From Alphaproteobacteria bacterium (GTDB lineage: Bacteria; Myxococcota_A; UBA796; GCA-2862545), in NCBI GenBank assembly GCA_020632875.1, contig JACKET010000005.1, positions 310,001-374,000 of the forward strand: a stretch of DNA of 64,000 bases, read 5' to 3'. Below are positions 20,186-31,600 of this stretch, piece after piece; within the stretch, counting starts at the first letter, position 1; each line of letters starts with the position of its first letter. The notes beneath the pieces are model-generated. The model made no database searches, was not told the origin of the DNA, and saw nothing but the letters and a program-made list of their open reading frames with translations. A program made the translations under genes and the position numbers.

Positions 20186-22035
20186 CTAACCGACGCGGTC
20201 GTCGCGGTCGGGTCGGAGGGTCGGCTCGCGGGGGAGGTCGGGGAGCCAGATGATCAGCACGTTCACCAGCAGGACGGCATCGGCGGCGGCGAGCACGAGG
20301 AGCGGGTGGATCTCGGTGACCGTGTACGCGATGACGCTGACCGCGAATCCCAGCGTGGTGGGCAGCAGCCGCGGCTCGCGCGTGGAGGTGATGGTCGCCG
20401 CGAGGGTCGCGAACACGAGCGTCTCCATGGCCATCGACGTGCGGAAGTCGCCGCCGCGCGCGAGGAACACCATGTGAACGCCCATCTTGCAGATGGGGAC
20501 GAGCAGCAGCATGGCTGCGGTGGTGCGGTTCATCGGGGTCGCCGAGAAGCTCTCGCGGGCCCACAGCACCGCAGCGGCCACGACCAGGAGCACGCTGGCG
20601 CCCCACTGCACCTGGTTCCAGCTCGTCAGCTCCTGCTCCCAGTACCAGGCGCCGAGCGGGGAGAGCACCCAGGCCAGCGACAGCATCCCCACGACGAACA
20701 CCCGGGTGCGCTGCCCGATCCGCCCGTCCTGATCGATCTGGAGGGCGCGCAGGCGGCGGCTCTCGCGCTCGACCTCGACGCGGAGGGCCTCCACACGGGC
20801 TGCGAGCCCGGGGGCCGCGTCGTCGATCTCGGCGAGGAGCAGGGCGGCCGCGCGGGGGTCGCGAGCCTCGATCTCGTACTCCAGCACCGCGCACAGTGCG
20901 TCGCGGAGGCCCGTCAGCGCGGGTTGGTTGCCGGGCCACACGCGGATGGCCTCCTGGAAGCCGAACCGGCATGCGCCGAGGTGCCCGTAGATCCGCTCGC
21001 GGTTGCGCTCGCCGGCGAGCTCGGCGCGCAGCGCCTGGAGGCCCTCGTGGGCCTGCTCGGCGATGTGGGTGGACCCGCGGTGCTCGAGGAACGTCGCGAG
21101 GCGCAGGCGCACCTGCTCGGCGCCCGGAACGCGTGCGCCCGGGTCGATGGCCATCGCGTCACGCACCAGCTGGGCGAGCTCTTCGGGGACCTCGGGCCCG
21201 AAGGAGGGCACGAACTGGCGATGCCGTCGAGGATCTCGCGGATCGACCAGCCCCGGTGGGGCGGGACGCCGGTGAGGATGCGGTGGAGCACGCCGCCGAG
21301 CAGGTAGATGTCGGTCGCGACGGTCACGGGCTCGGCGCGCACCATCTCGGGCGCCATGTACCGCGGCGTGCCGGCGATCCGCCCGCCCCCGACGGCCGGG
21401 ATGCGGCCGTCGTCCTTCAGGGGCACCGCGATGCCCCAGTCGACGAGGTACACCTCGCCGAACTCGCCCACCATGACGTTCTGCGGCTTCACGTCGCGGT
21501 GCACGATGCCGCGGTCGTGCGCGTAGTGGAGCGCGTTGCACACGGCCATGAGGATGCCGAGGTTCCACGCGAGCAGGTCGTGGGTGCCGAATCGCTCGGC
21601 GATGGCGGGGCCGTCGTCCATCACGGACTCCCACTCGATGCCCGTGATGCGCTTCATGACGATGTGCGGACGGTGCGCGTCGTCGACGGCGATGTCGTAG
21701 ACCGGCACGATGTTCGGGTGCTCGAGGGCCCCGGTCATCCAGGCCTCGGCGAGCAGCTTGCGCGTGGCTTCGGGGTCGTCGATGTCGGTGCGCAGCGACT
21801 TCACCGCGACCGTTCGGTGCAGCCGGACCTGCTCGGCGGTGCGCACGACGCCCATGCCGCCGGTGCCGATGGTCGTGCCGAACGCCAGCTCGTCCCGCCC
21901 GTCGGGATGGGCGAGCAGCTCGGCCATGGCCGCGGAGGGCTCCCCCGCCGAGCTCTCCGGACGGATGGTCGCGCTGGGGTCGCCCTGGTAGGCGGCAGCC
22001 CAGGTCTCTGCGAGGGTCGGCTCGATCTCGGACAT
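20186..22035 (-). pseudogene. Ser/Thr protein kinase with multi-pass C-terminus, disrupted by a one-base frameshift
   Basis: The N-terminal frame (ATG at 22035) encodes a Hanks-type kinase: glycine loop GTGGMGVV, AVKSL lysine, HRDVKPQN catalytic loop, LVDWGIAV (DWG in place of DFG) and YMAPE. After ILDGIA, at about 21217, this frame degenerates into Ser/Arg/Pro shadow sequence. The adjacent frame continues sensibly (QFVPSFGPEVPEELAQLVRD) through a helical region and six or so membrane segments to 20186. Restoring one C at 21217-21218 (GCC CAG) rejoins them into about 617 residues. It is either a recent pseudogene or a sequencing deletion. A TACGAT box lies seven bases before the ATG, which suggests a leaderless message. 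Confidence 0.8.
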
Positions 22036-22072
22036 CGGGCGAATCGTACGCCAACCCCGCGGGACTGGCCCG

Positions 22073-22390
22073 TCAGGCCTTCGCGCCACCCTCGGCGTAG
22101 GCGCCGAGCCACGCCACGATATCGGCGCTCTCGAACAGCGGCTGGCCGTCGATGAACAGGCAGGGCACCTGGCTGCGCCCGGTCTTCGCGATCAGCGCGT
22201 CGCGATTCGCGCGATCCATCAGGATGTCGGCGGTGGGCACGTCGAGCCCGAGCTGGCCGACGGCGTGCGCGACGCGCCTGCAGTACGGGCAGCTGTCGTA
22301 CTTGTACAGCAGCAGCTCGTGCTTCTCGGTGGGGCTGGGGGCGTTGCGCGGGACGGAGCCGCCGCCGCCGAAGAGGTCGAAGATGCCCAT
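22073..22390 (-). CDS. glutaredoxin-like protein
   Basis: A 105-residue thioredoxin-fold protein with the CPYC redox motif (KYDSCPYCRRVAHAV, near residues 33-36), the cis-Pro segment SQVPCLFIDG and the glutathione-site-like ESADIVAWL. This pattern is that of glutaredoxins and GST N-terminal domains. The first 20 residues are a Gly-rich extension (FDLFGGGG). The ATG at 22390 follows a GGGAG. It is the last gene of the minus-strand series after the alpha-2-macroglobulin gene (52 bp gap) and probably reduces disulfides or mixed disulfides in the cytoplasm. Confidence 0.88.
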   Translation of the reverse strand: MGIFDLFGGGGSVPRNAPSPTEKHELLLYKYDSCPYCRRVAHAVGQLGLDVPTADILMDRANRDALIAKTGRSQVPCLFIDGQPLFESADIVAWLGAYAEGGAKA

Positions 22391-22442
22391 GGGGTCTCCC
22401 GGGATTCCCACCTCATAGACACGGCGCGCCCCGCCGGCCACG

Positions 22443-25400
22443 CTACTCGACGACCACCGCGTCCGTCCCGCTGCGGCCGAACGTCTCGGGCGTGTACATC
22501 TCCTCCGCCTTGGCGGGCGGAGCGACGAACTTCCCGGGGGTCGTGGCGCGCGCGACGTACGTGTACTCGTGCACGCCGTCCCAGAGCAGCGAGGCGAAGG
22601 CTTCGACCCGCTCGTCCCGCATGTTCTGGTGCTCGTACCACGTGCGCGCCCACCACCACGGGGCCCGGCGCGACGCGTCGCCGCCACCGTCGTCGGCGGG
22701 GATGGGGCCGCTGCCCACGAGCGCCGGGTTCACGGGCTCGAAGCCGGCCGGCAGCGGGTCGACGAGCGCGACGTGGTACCGCCGGCCCTCCGCCACCATC
22801 TTCAGCCGCACCCGCACGCGCGCCCCGGCCTTGACGTGCCAGGTGCCGTCGGCATCGCGCGTGACGTCGCCCGGGTCGTCGATCGGCTCGTACTGCCGGG
22901 TGACGGTGAAGCCGTAGTCCGCGGGGTCGAGCTTCAGGTCGCGCGGCGCGTACCGGAGCCCGATGCGGTAGTACATCCGGCCCTTCCCGTCCTTCTGCAG
23001 GACGAGATCCTGGCTCGGCTTCTCGGTGACGTAGCCCATCGGGATGTCGATGCGGGCCCGCTTGGTCTCGCGGCCCTTGAAGGCCTGCTCGCCAGCGTAG
23101 TTCTCGCCGAGCCAGGCCCGCGCGACGAAGTCGGGCGTGACCTTCTCGTACGTGCGGAAGTAGCGGTCGAGCGCGAGGAGCACGAAGGCGTTCTCCTGCG
23201 TGTTGCCCCACCGCCCCTTCTTGCGGTGCGCGAGGAGGCCCTGGACGAGCTTCGGGATCAGGTCGTTCTGCGCGTCGACGCGGATGAGCGCGTCGAGCAG
23301 CACGCCATCCACGCGCCGGTCGCTGGAGAGCAGCACGTGGCGGGCCCCGTCGTCGTACGACGTGACGAAGTGCGCGCCCGCGGCGGTCTCGGTGACGTTG
23401 TTGTTCAGGAACGCGAGGATCTCGTCGCGTTCCTTCGTCGCGCCACCGGCGTCGAGCGTCGGCAGCAGCCATCCGAGCGCCTCCATCGGCAGCCCGCTGG
23501 TGCCCGCGGACTTGTAGAGCCGCTTCGCGCGCTCGACGTCGGCGTCGCCGAACAGCTCGCGCACGTACAGGGCGTACGCGATGAGCGTGTTCTTGTAGCG
23601 GAGCCCGTACCAGTGCGGGATGTGGTTCTCGATCCGGCGGAGGTACGCGAGGCTGCGGTCCTTCATGCGCTCGGGCAGCGTGTAGCCCTTCTGCTCGGCC
23701 CTCGCGAGCGAGTGCGCGACGTGGATGGACAGGTAGGGCCAGCTCGGGTCGTTGCGGCGCCAGAACGCGAACCCTCCGTCGCCGTTCTGGAGCTTCGACA
23801 GCAGCTCGAGGTCGCGGTCGACGGCGGCCTCCATCGCCTGGGCGCTCGGCAGGCCCTCGGCGTCGAACGCCGTGAGCACGTCGCGCAGGGCCGCGATCGA
23901 CATCACGCGGCTCGAGAGCTGCTCGCTGCAGTCGTACGGGTAGCCGACGATGTACAGCATGGCGTCGGTGAGGGCCTGGAGCGACGTGCTGCTCGTGGTG
24001 ATCTCGAGGCCGCCGTACTGCGTCCACACGTCTCCCGGCGCGCTGACCGGCTGCTTGATGGCGCCCTCGTCGATCGTGCCGTACGTCGCGAACGCCTCGG
24101 TCGTGGCGGGCGTCCAGACGGGCAGCTCGAAGCGCACGGCATCGGAGAACGAGCCGGCGGAGACGGCTGCCTGGAAGCGCGCCGTGCCGGCCATGTCGGC
24201 GGCGGCCGGCAGGCGCACCTCGACGCGGTCGTTCGCGGGGACGGTGAGCTTGCGGCCGGCGGTGCGCGTGCCGATCTCGTAGGGGTCGCCGACCTCGTCG
24301 AGATCCTTCAGGAAGGCCGCGTTGGTCGACTCCACCGCGATGGAGACCTGCATCGGGGCATCGGTCTGGTTCTGGACGACGAACGGCAGCTCGAAGCGGT
24401 CGCCGAAGTTCAGGAACCGCGGCGCGGACGGACGGACCATCACGGGGTTGCGCGCCGTGACCGTGGATTCACCCTTGCCGAAGCGCTTCGCGTCGTCGAC
24501 GGCCACCGCCATGATGCGGTAGCGCGTGAGGTTGTCGGGCAGCTTCAGCTCGACGGTGACGGTGCCGTTCGCGGCCGTGGCCTCGTGGGGGGCGAACAGC
24601 GCGAGCGCCGAGAAGTCCTGGCGGACCTTGATCGCCGGGCCGGAATCGCCGCCCGCCATGTTCGCGCCGAAGTACCCATCGGCGTCGGCGGGCTCGGCTT
24701 CGGCCGCCGCGTCGAGCATCGTGGAGCGAGACGACTTCGCGCGCTCTTCGCGCATCCCGCCCCCGCCCTTGCCCGCGCCGGTCGATCCGAGCGCACCGAG
24801 CGACTGGATCTCCGCGCCCATCGCGCCTGGCGGTGGGGCGGGCTGGGCCGCCGCGTCGGGCGTGGGCACGTCGGCGGGGTTCGCGAGCCGCAGCAGGCTG
24901 CGGATGCGGTAGTCGGTGACCCCCGCGCCGCGCCGGGCGTAGAACACGTCGAGCGGGTCGGTGAGCTTGTAGCCGGTGAGCGCGAGCACGGACTCGTCGA
25001 CCACGGCCACCACGACCTCGGCGCCGGACACGGACGCGCCCTTCGCATCGTGCACGCTGACCTTCACGGTCGTGGTGCCACCCGGCAACAGGGCCGCCTC
25101 GGCGGGCTCGACGGACACATCGAGCCCCCGGTGCACCGGCGGAACGGGCAGATCGATGGTGCCCGTCGCGAAGGCCGGGCGCTTCGCACCCGTGGGCTTG
25201 CCCTGGTCGTCGAGCCGGTCGGTCTGCCCCGTGAGCTCGACCTGGACGTGCAGGTTCGGGGTGTGCGCGTCTTCGATCGGGATGGAGAGCGTCGTGCTGG
25301 ACTCCTCGAGCCGCACGTGCTCGGTCTTCACGATGCCCTCGCGGCGCCACGTGACGATGGCGTCGGCCGGCGCGAACGGCGCCTTCACGAAGAGCTCGGC

Positions 25401-28400
25401 CTCGTCGCCGGGCGCGTAGGTGTCGGCGTTCGGCACGATCAGCACGCGCTCGAGCTCGACCTCGCGGGACGGCGTGGCGTCGCCGCCCTGCACCCACATC
25501 CGCAGCTCGCTCGTGTTCGGGCGCCCGTCGGAGTCGACGACCTTCGCCTCGAGCACGTACGTGCCGCCCTCGTCGGGCTCGAACGTGCACTTCACGGGGT
25601 CGGCGGCGCTCTTGACGCTGCACTTCTGCTCGTCCTCGCGCACCTTCTGGTAGCGATTGTCCTTGTACTTCCAGGATTCGCGCGCGATCACCATGTCGAT
25701 CGGCTCGTTCGCGACCCGGGTGCCCTCGATGTCGGTGAGGACGGCTTCGACCACGAGCTCCTCGCCCTCCTTCACGAAGGAGCGAACGGCGCGCAGCCCG
25801 ACGTAGCGGGCCGAGGGGTGCACCAGGGTGCTGGCGTTGGTCGACCAGGTCTGGCGGTTCACGTCGATCACGGTCGCCGAGACGTTGACGTTCATCGGCC
25901 GGGGCGGGTCCATCGCCGCGAAGTACAGCTCGACCTCGCTCATGCCGGCCGCATCGGTCTTCGCGGTGAGCGAGGGCGCGTCGAAGCCCTGCCGGACGGT
26001 GTCGTCGCCGTACCACCAGCCGCCCCACCACCACGGGTTGAACTCGCCGAAGCTGAAGTCGGACTGGTTCGGCGGCGTGTAGCTGCCGGGGCTGGCGCTC
26101 GCGTACCAGTTGGTGTCGGCGCCGGGCAGGCCGCCGCCCGCGTAGTAGCTCGCGGTGATGGTCGCGGTGGTGCGGTCGCCGAGGAGGTGCGGGCCGGGCG
26201 CGATGCTCGCCGAGACCTCGAACTCGGGCCGGCGGAACTCCTGGATCTGGAAGGAGTGGCTGGTGCTCCACCCGGTCCCGGAGTCGATCCAGACGTTCGC
26301 GTAGCCGAGGTTCACCGAGTCGGGCAGGGCGATCTGGAAGTCGAACCCGCCGTTCTTCGACACCTCGGCCTCACCGGACCCGATGTCGTTGCCGCGGGGG
26401 CCGGTCGCCCGCCACTTCACGCTCTTGCCGGGCATGTCGGACCGCTCGATGTCGCCGGTCGGACCGGGCACGTACTTGCGCACGAAGCCCTTGATCCGCA
26501 CGGTCTCGCCGGGCTTGTAGAGGCCCCGGTCGTCGAACGTGAACCAGCGCAGCGACTCGGACGTGCCCCAGCGCCGCCAGGTCGGGCTGTCGTTCCAGTA
26601 CCAGGTGTTGCCGGGGAGGAACGCCGAATCGGCGCCCTTCGTGACCTTCAGCACCTGGGTCTGGTTGCCCGGATCGCTCGGCATGGCGAGCTTCGCGACG
26701 CCGTCGGCGCCGCTCGTGGCGCGGCCCTCGTCGCTGTTCGGCTTCGGGACGAGCGCCACGGTGGCGTCGGCGATGGCCGCACCCGTGGAGAGGTCGGTCG
26801 CGAAGGTGTAGAGGTCGTCTTCGTCGGCGAACGCATCGACGCCGAGCTTCGTGGCCTGGAGCCAGGTGATGCCTTCCGGGCGGTCCCACTGGCTCGCCTT
26901 CTTCGTGCCGCGCACCCACACCACGAGGTGACCGAGGCCGCCGTCGAGCCACTTCCCGAGCGGGATGGAGGTCTCGACGCGCGCGTCGTCGGGGCCGGTG
27001 ATGTCGATCCTCTCGTCCGCGACGAGCTTCCCGGGCAGGTCGGGATTCGAGGTCTCGCGGTCGTGCTCGCGCTTCCAGTGGAGGTAGCGGTTCCAGTCCT
27101 CGGGCTGGACGCGGTGCACGACGACGCGCACCGACGGCTGGTTGCGCGTGTAGACGTTGATGGACGGCTCTTTCGCGTCGGGGTCGAGCACCGTGACGAC
27201 GTCGTACGGCATCCACAGCGTCGGGTCGGCCTTGCCGACCGTGAAGGTCAGGGGCTTCGTGTCGCCCAGCGTCTGGCCGAACTGGTCGGTGATGTCGGGC
27301 GGCAGGCGGACGGTGTAGGTCTTGCTGCCCGGCTTGTCGCCCATCAGGGAGAGGGTGGTCCAGTTCGCGGCCACGCCGAGCTTCACGTCGGGGTCGATGC
27401 GGATGGCGTCGCCCTTCACCGAAGCCGTGTCGAGCTGGTTGTTGAAGCGCACCACCCACGGCGAGTCGGGCGGGCACCGGTCGCGCCAGCCGCAGTAGTG
27501 CTCTTCGACGCGCAGCGGGCTGTACGTGCTGAAGCCGAAGCTCTGCTCGGACTTCGTGGGGACCGGGCCTTCGGCGCTCGGCGCACCGGCCTTCACCCGC
27601 ACCGTGAAGCGCGTGGCCTTCGGCAGCGGCTCGTCGGGGACGAGGTACAGGTCGCGGTGCTCGGGGGCCTCGGAGCGCGACCACGTCTGCGGGATGGAGT
27701 CGGCCGCTGCGAGCTCGGCCTCGGTCGCGAGGTGCACCGGCCAGGCCTTGTCGCCGCCCTCGACACGGATGTGCTCGAGCATCTTCGCTTCGTCGATGGC
27801 CTGGTCGAACGCCAGCCAGATGACGGGCTTCAGATCGACCTGGTCGTGCGACGGCGAGTAGGACTGGAGCTTCAGCGGCGGCGTCGAGAAGGCCCACTTC
27901 GTGGACTCCTTCAGCACGTCACCCGTCGCGGAGTGCGTCTCGGCGGGCACTTCGACGGTGTACTCGGTGGCCATCGGGAAGCGGACGGTCGGCTCGAACA
28001 CGATCGTCTTCGTGCCGAGCCAGCGCCACGCGCCCTCGGGCTGCGGCGAGAGCTTCACCGGCACGGTCTCGGCGGCGACCTCCTGCGAGGTGATCGCGAC
28101 CATCGGCCGGTCGAACGTGACGGAGAGACGCGGCGCGATCGGCACGTCGCCCTCGGGCGCGTAGCGCAGGACCTTCAGCGGACCCTCGGGCACCGTGGGC
28201 GCCTTGGCGTCTTCGGGCGGAGGGAAGGGGACCTGGACCGTCTCGCCCGTGAGCGGCGGCTTCATCGACTCGGATCGCTTGGCGAAGACCTGGCGGTCGC
28301 CGTCCTGGATCTCGAGCCGATCGGTACGGGCGAGGAGCCGGTCGATCTCCGCCTGGGCGAGCGCCGTGGCGTCAGCCGCCGCGGGACGCTCGTACCCGCC

Positions 28401-28586
28401 GTCTCCGGCCTCGCCGGCCTCGGTCATCACGATCTTGAGGCCGGTCTTCCCCGCGGCGTCCTGCACCTGGGGGGCTGCCTTCGGGCGCGCCGTGCCCGTC
28501 GGGCTCTCGGCGCCCGAGATGCTCGGCTCGCGGCCGCCGTTGCAGGCGGACAGGACGACCAGCAGCGCTGCAATGTGTGCGCGCAT
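22443..28586 (-). CDS. alpha-2-macroglobulin family lipoprotein with intact thioester
   Basis: A 2,047-residue periplasmic lipoprotein of the bacterial alpha-2-macroglobulin (YfhM-like) family. The N-terminus is a short signal with lipobox LSAC. Many macroglobulin-like beta domains follow, an aromatic-rich loop (NPWWWGGWWYGDD) lies in the middle, and a Gly-rich disordered stretch is a candidate bait region. The thioester motif CSEQ is intact (YPYDCSEQ, Cys1553-Gln1556), followed by the helical thioester domain. The family traps proteases by covalent attachment. The ATG at 28586 sits five bases after GGAG; GTG codons at 28592 and 28589 are alternatives. In enterobacteria the partner is a penicillin-binding protein, absent here. 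Instead the gene lies 33 bp behind the RND pump. Confidence 0.93.
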   Translation of the reverse strand: MRAHIAALLVVLSACNGGREPSISGAESPTGTARPKAAPQVQDAAGKTGLKIVMTEAGEAGDGGYERPAAADATALAQAEIDRLLARTDRLEIQDGDRQVFAKRSESMKPPLTGETVQVPFPPPEDAKAPTVPEGPLKVLRYAPEGDVPIAPRLSVTFDRPMVAITSQEVAAETVPVKLSPQPEGAWRWLGTKTIVFEPTVRFPMATEYTVEVPAETHSATGDVLKESTKWAFSTPPLKLQSYSPSHDQVDLKPVIWLAFDQAIDEAKMLEHIRVEGGDKAWPVHLATEAELAAADSIPQTWSRSEAPEHRDLYLVPDEPLPKATRFTVRVKAGAPSAEGPVPTKSEQSFGFSTYSPLRVEEHYCGWRDRCPPDSPWVVRFNNQLDTASVKGDAIRIDPDVKLGVAANWTTLSLMGDKPGSKTYTVRLPPDITDQFGQTLGDTKPLTFTVGKADPTLWMPYDVVTVLDPDAKEPSINVYTRNQPSVRVVVHRVQPEDWNRYLHWKREHDRETSNPDLPGKLVADERIDITGPDDARVETSIPLGKWLDGGLGHLVVWVRGTKKASQWDRPEGITWLQATKLGVDAFADEDDLYTFATDLSTGAAIADATVALVPKPNSDEGRATSGADGVAKLAMPSDPGNQTQVLKVTKGADSAFLPGNTWYWNDSPTWRRWGTSESLRWFTFDDRGLYKPGETVRIKGFVRKYVPGPTGDIERSDMPGKSVKWRATGPRGNDIGSGEAEVSKNGGFDFQIALPDSVNLGYANVWIDSGTGWSTSHSFQIQEFRRPEFEVSASIAPGPHLLGDRTTATITASYYAGGGLPGADTNWYASASPGSYTPPNQSDFSFGEFNPWWWGGWWYGDDTVRQGFDAPSLTAKTDAAGMSEVELYFAAMDPPRPMNVNVSATVIDVNRQTWSTNASTLVHPSARYVGLRAVRSFVKEGEELVVEAVLTDIEGTRVANEPIDMVIARESWKYKDNRYQKVREDEQKCSVKSAADPVKCTFEPDEGGTYVLEAKVVDSDGRPNTSELRMWVQGGDATPSREVELERVLIVPNADTYAPGDEAELFVKAPFAPADAIVTWRREGIVKTEHVRLEESSTTLSIPIEDAHTPNLHVQVELTGQTDRLDDQGKPTGAKRPAFATGTIDLPVPPVHRGLDVSVEPAEAALLPGGTTTVKVSVHDAKGASVSGAEVVVAVVDESVLALTGYKLTDPLDVFYARRGAGVTDYRIRSLLRLANPADVPTPDAAAQPAPPPGAMGAEIQSLGALGSTGAGKGGGGMREERAKSSRSTMLDAAAEAEPADADGYFGANMAGGDSGPAIKVRQDFSALALFAPHEATAANGTVTVELKLPDNLTRYRIMAVAVDDAKRFGKGESTVTARNPVMVRPSAPRFLNFGDRFELPFVVQNQTDAPMQVSIAVESTNAAFLKDLDEVGDPYEIGTRTAGRKLTVPANDRVEVRLPAAADMAGTARFQAAVSAGSFSDAVRFELPVWTPATTEAFATYGTIDEGAIKQPVSAPGDVWTQYGGLEITTSSTSLQALTDAMLYIVGYPYDCSEQLSSRVMSIAALRDVLTAFDAEGLPSAQAMEAAVDRDLELLSKLQNGDGGFAFWRRNDPSWPYLSIHVAHSLARAEQKGYTLPERMKDRSLAYLRRIENHIPHWYGLRYKNTLIAYALYVRELFGDADVERAKRLYKSAGTSGLPMEALGWLLPTLDAGGATKERDEILAFLNNNVTETAAGAHFVTSYDDGARHVLLSSDRRVDGVLLDALIRVDAQNDLIPKLVQGLLAHRKKGRWGNTQENAFVLLALDRYFRTYEKVTPDFVARAWLGENYAGEQAFKGRETKRARIDIPMGYVTEKPSQDLVLQKDGKGRMYYRIGLRYAPRDLKLDPADYGFTVTRQYEPIDDPGDVTRDADGTWHVKAGARVRVRLKMVAEGRRYHVALVDPLPAGFEPVNPALVGSGPIPADDGGGDASRRAPWWWARTWYEHQNMRDERVEAFASLLWDGVHEYTYVARATTPGKFVAPPAKAEEMYTPETFGRSGTDAVVVE

Positions 28587-28619
28587 CACCACTCCATGGG
28601 GGGCCGGTCGGTATAACGG

Positions 28620-31600
28620 CTAACCGACCTCCGCGGAGGGTGTCGCAGGTGCGAGGCGGAAAACGCTCAGCACCGTCTCGATCACGTCCTCGAGGATGAG
28701 GTACAGCGCCGGGATCAGCAGCAGGGTCACGAAGGTCGTGAACAGCACGCCGAACCCGAGGCTGATCGCCATCGGGATGAGGAATCGCGCCTGCACGCTG
28801 GGCTCCGCGATCATCGGCGCGAGCCCCATGAACGTCGTGAGCGAGGTGAGGAGGATCGGCCGCATGCGTCGCGTCCCGCCCATCACCACGGCCTCGAACG
28901 GCGTGGCTCCCGCGGCCCGGTAGCCGTTGGAGGCGTCGACCAGCACGAGGCTGTCGTTCACCACGACGCCGGCGAGCGCCACGATGCCGAACGAGCTGAT
29001 CATCGACAGCTCGTAGCCCATCACGAGGTGCCCTCCGACGGCGCCCACGAGGCCCATCGGGATGGCGCTCATGATGATGAGCGGCTGCAGGTAGCTCCGG
29101 AACGGCACGGCCAGCAGGGCGTAGATCACGAACGCCGACAGCAGGAAGTTCCATCCGAGCGAGCCCATCGCCTCGCTCTGCTCCCGCTGAGCGCCTGCGA
29201 ACTCGGCCTGCAGGCCCGGGTACTTCTCCTTGAGCCCGGGGAGGATCTCCTCCTCGAGGGACTGGATGATCTCGCGGCTGCTGGCGTAGCCCTTCGCGAG
29301 CTCGGCCTTCACCTCGACCATCCGGCGTCCGCGCTCGCGCGAGATGCTGGTCGGCGCCTGGGTCCGCTCGTAGTCCGCCACGTAGCCGAGGGGCACCTGG
29401 CGGCCGGCGGGCGTCGTGATCCTGAGCTCCTCGAGGTCGTACTCGCTGGCCCGCTGGTCTTCGGGCAGCCGCACCATCACCTTGACCTCGTTGCGCCCGC
29501 GCTGCTCGCGCAGGGCCTCGGCGCCGTAGAACGCCGCGCGCACCTGGTTGCCGAGGTCGGCGGCCGTGAGGGACATCGTGGAGGCGAGCGGCTTGAGGTC
29601 GTAGTCGAGCTGCGGCTTGCCGTTCGAGTACGCGTTCTCGATGTTCGTCAGGCTCGGGTACGTGCGCAGCACGTCGGTGAGCTCGTTCGAAGCGGCCGCC
29701 AGCACGTCGTTCTCGGCGTGGATGAGCTGCACGTCGACGGCCGCGCCGGCGCCCGGACCCACCGAGCTGTTGATGACGAGCGACTCGAGCCCGGGGAAGG
29801 ACGGCAGCTGCTCCTCCCAGGCGAACGCCAGCTCTTCGGCGCTGATGTCGCGCTGGTCGGTCGGGACGACGAACAGCTCGACGGTCACCATGTGCGAGCC
29901 GCTGTCCACGGCGCCGCCCGCCGGGCCGCCCTGGATCGGGCCCTCGCCGAGCCGCGAGAACATGCCGATGAGGATGTCGCGCCCGCCGTTCGCGTCGATC
30001 GCGCGGAACGCGCCCTCCTCGAGCGCCCGCTGCACCTCGGCGGTCTTCGCGGCCGGCGTCCCGTACGGGTAGCGCGCCGTGGCGACGAGCTTGTCGCCCT
30101 CGAGCTTCGGGAAGAACCGGAAGGGCACGAGCCCCGAGCCGATGACGCCGATCGTGAGGAGGAACGCCGCGACTGCTGCGGCCGCGGTGACGTAGCGGTA
30201 CCGCAGCGCCACCTCGAGGATCGGGCGGTAGAGCTTGTGCGTGAAGGAGTCGAGGCCGCCGGAGACGCGGATCCGGACCCACTCGATCGGGCGCGTCACC
30301 CAGCCGAACCAGCGCCCCAGCAGGTCGAAGGCCGCAGGCGTGTGGCCGAGGTGGGCGGGCAGCACGAAGAAGCTCTCGACGAGCGAGAACACGAGCACCG
30401 AGATGACGACCACCGGCATGAGCCGGAAGATCTTGCCCATGACGCCCGGCACGAAGAGCATGGGCGCGAACGCGGCACACGTCGTGAGCACGGCGAACGC
30501 CACGGGCACGGCCATCTCCTGGGCGCCCTCGATGGCGGCGGTCATGCCCGGGATGCCGCGCTCGGTCTTCTCGTGCACGTTCTCGCCGACGATGATCGCG
30601 TCGTCCACGACGAGCCCGAGCGTCACGATGAACGCGAACAGGCTCACCATGTTGATGCTGATGTCCATCGCCGGCATCAGGAAGAACGTGCCCATGAAGC
30701 TGATCGGGATGCCGAGGCCGACCCAGAACGCGAGGCGCAGGTCGAGCAGCAGCGCGAGCACGAAGAACACGAGCACGAGCCCCATGGCCCCGTTGCGCAC
30801 GAGGAGCTCGATCCGCTCGTCCAGGATGATGGAATCGTCGGCCCAGATATCGACCGACACGTTCTCGGGCAGCTCGGCGCGGAGCTTGTCGGCGTACGCC
30901 CGCACGGTGCCGGCGACGCCGCGCGGGGTCTCGTTGCCCACGCGGTACGCGGTGACGCGCACGGCGCGGCGGCCGTTGTAGAAGGACTCCTGGTCCGTGT
31001 CGGCATAGCCGTCGATGATGGTCGCCACGTCGCCGAGGCGCAGGCGGGCGCCGGTGGCGGTGCCGCGGAGCTCGATGTCGGCGAAGTCCTTCGCGGTGCG
31101 GCGGCGCGAGTCGACGCGCACCAGGATCTCGCCGCCTTCGGTCTTCACGGCGCCACCGGGGATCTCCTGCGACTGCAGGCGGATCTGCTGGGCGACGTTG
31201 GTGAGCGAGAGCCCGTGGGCCTCGATGGCCTCGCGGGGGATCTCGATGCTCACCTCGAGCGGGCGGATGCCGAAGATCTCGGCCTGGGTCACGGCCTCGC
31301 CGGGGCGCGTCATCGGCAGGTAGGTGCCGAGCACGGGCACCGGCACGCGGACGTCCGGGTTCGTCGTGAGGTCGGTTCGCACCTTCTCGGCGAGCCCGTG
31401 CAGCGTCTCGAGGTCCTGGTCGCCCGAGATCACCAGGCTGATGACCTCGCGGCGGTTGGAGACCAGCGAGACACGCGGCTCGAGCGCCTCTTCGGGGAAC
31501 GAGGTGATGCCGTCGACCGCGGACTTCACGTCGGCGAGGCCCTGTTGGCGGTCGGCGCCGAGCAGCAGCTCGACCGACACCGTCCCCACGCCCTCGGAGC

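Noticed and set aside
20186..22035. Selenocysteine or programmed frameshift as explanation for the split kinase
   Set aside because: The break is a frame change without an in-frame TGA, slippery heptamer or clear stimulatory structure. A lost C in a short C run is simpler.
22443..22687. Longer frame placing about 100 extra residues before the glutaredoxin
   Set aside because: The extra part overlaps the alpha-2-macroglobulin 3' end, is Arg/Ser/Thr shadow sequence, and the ATG at 22390 has its own ribosome-binding site.
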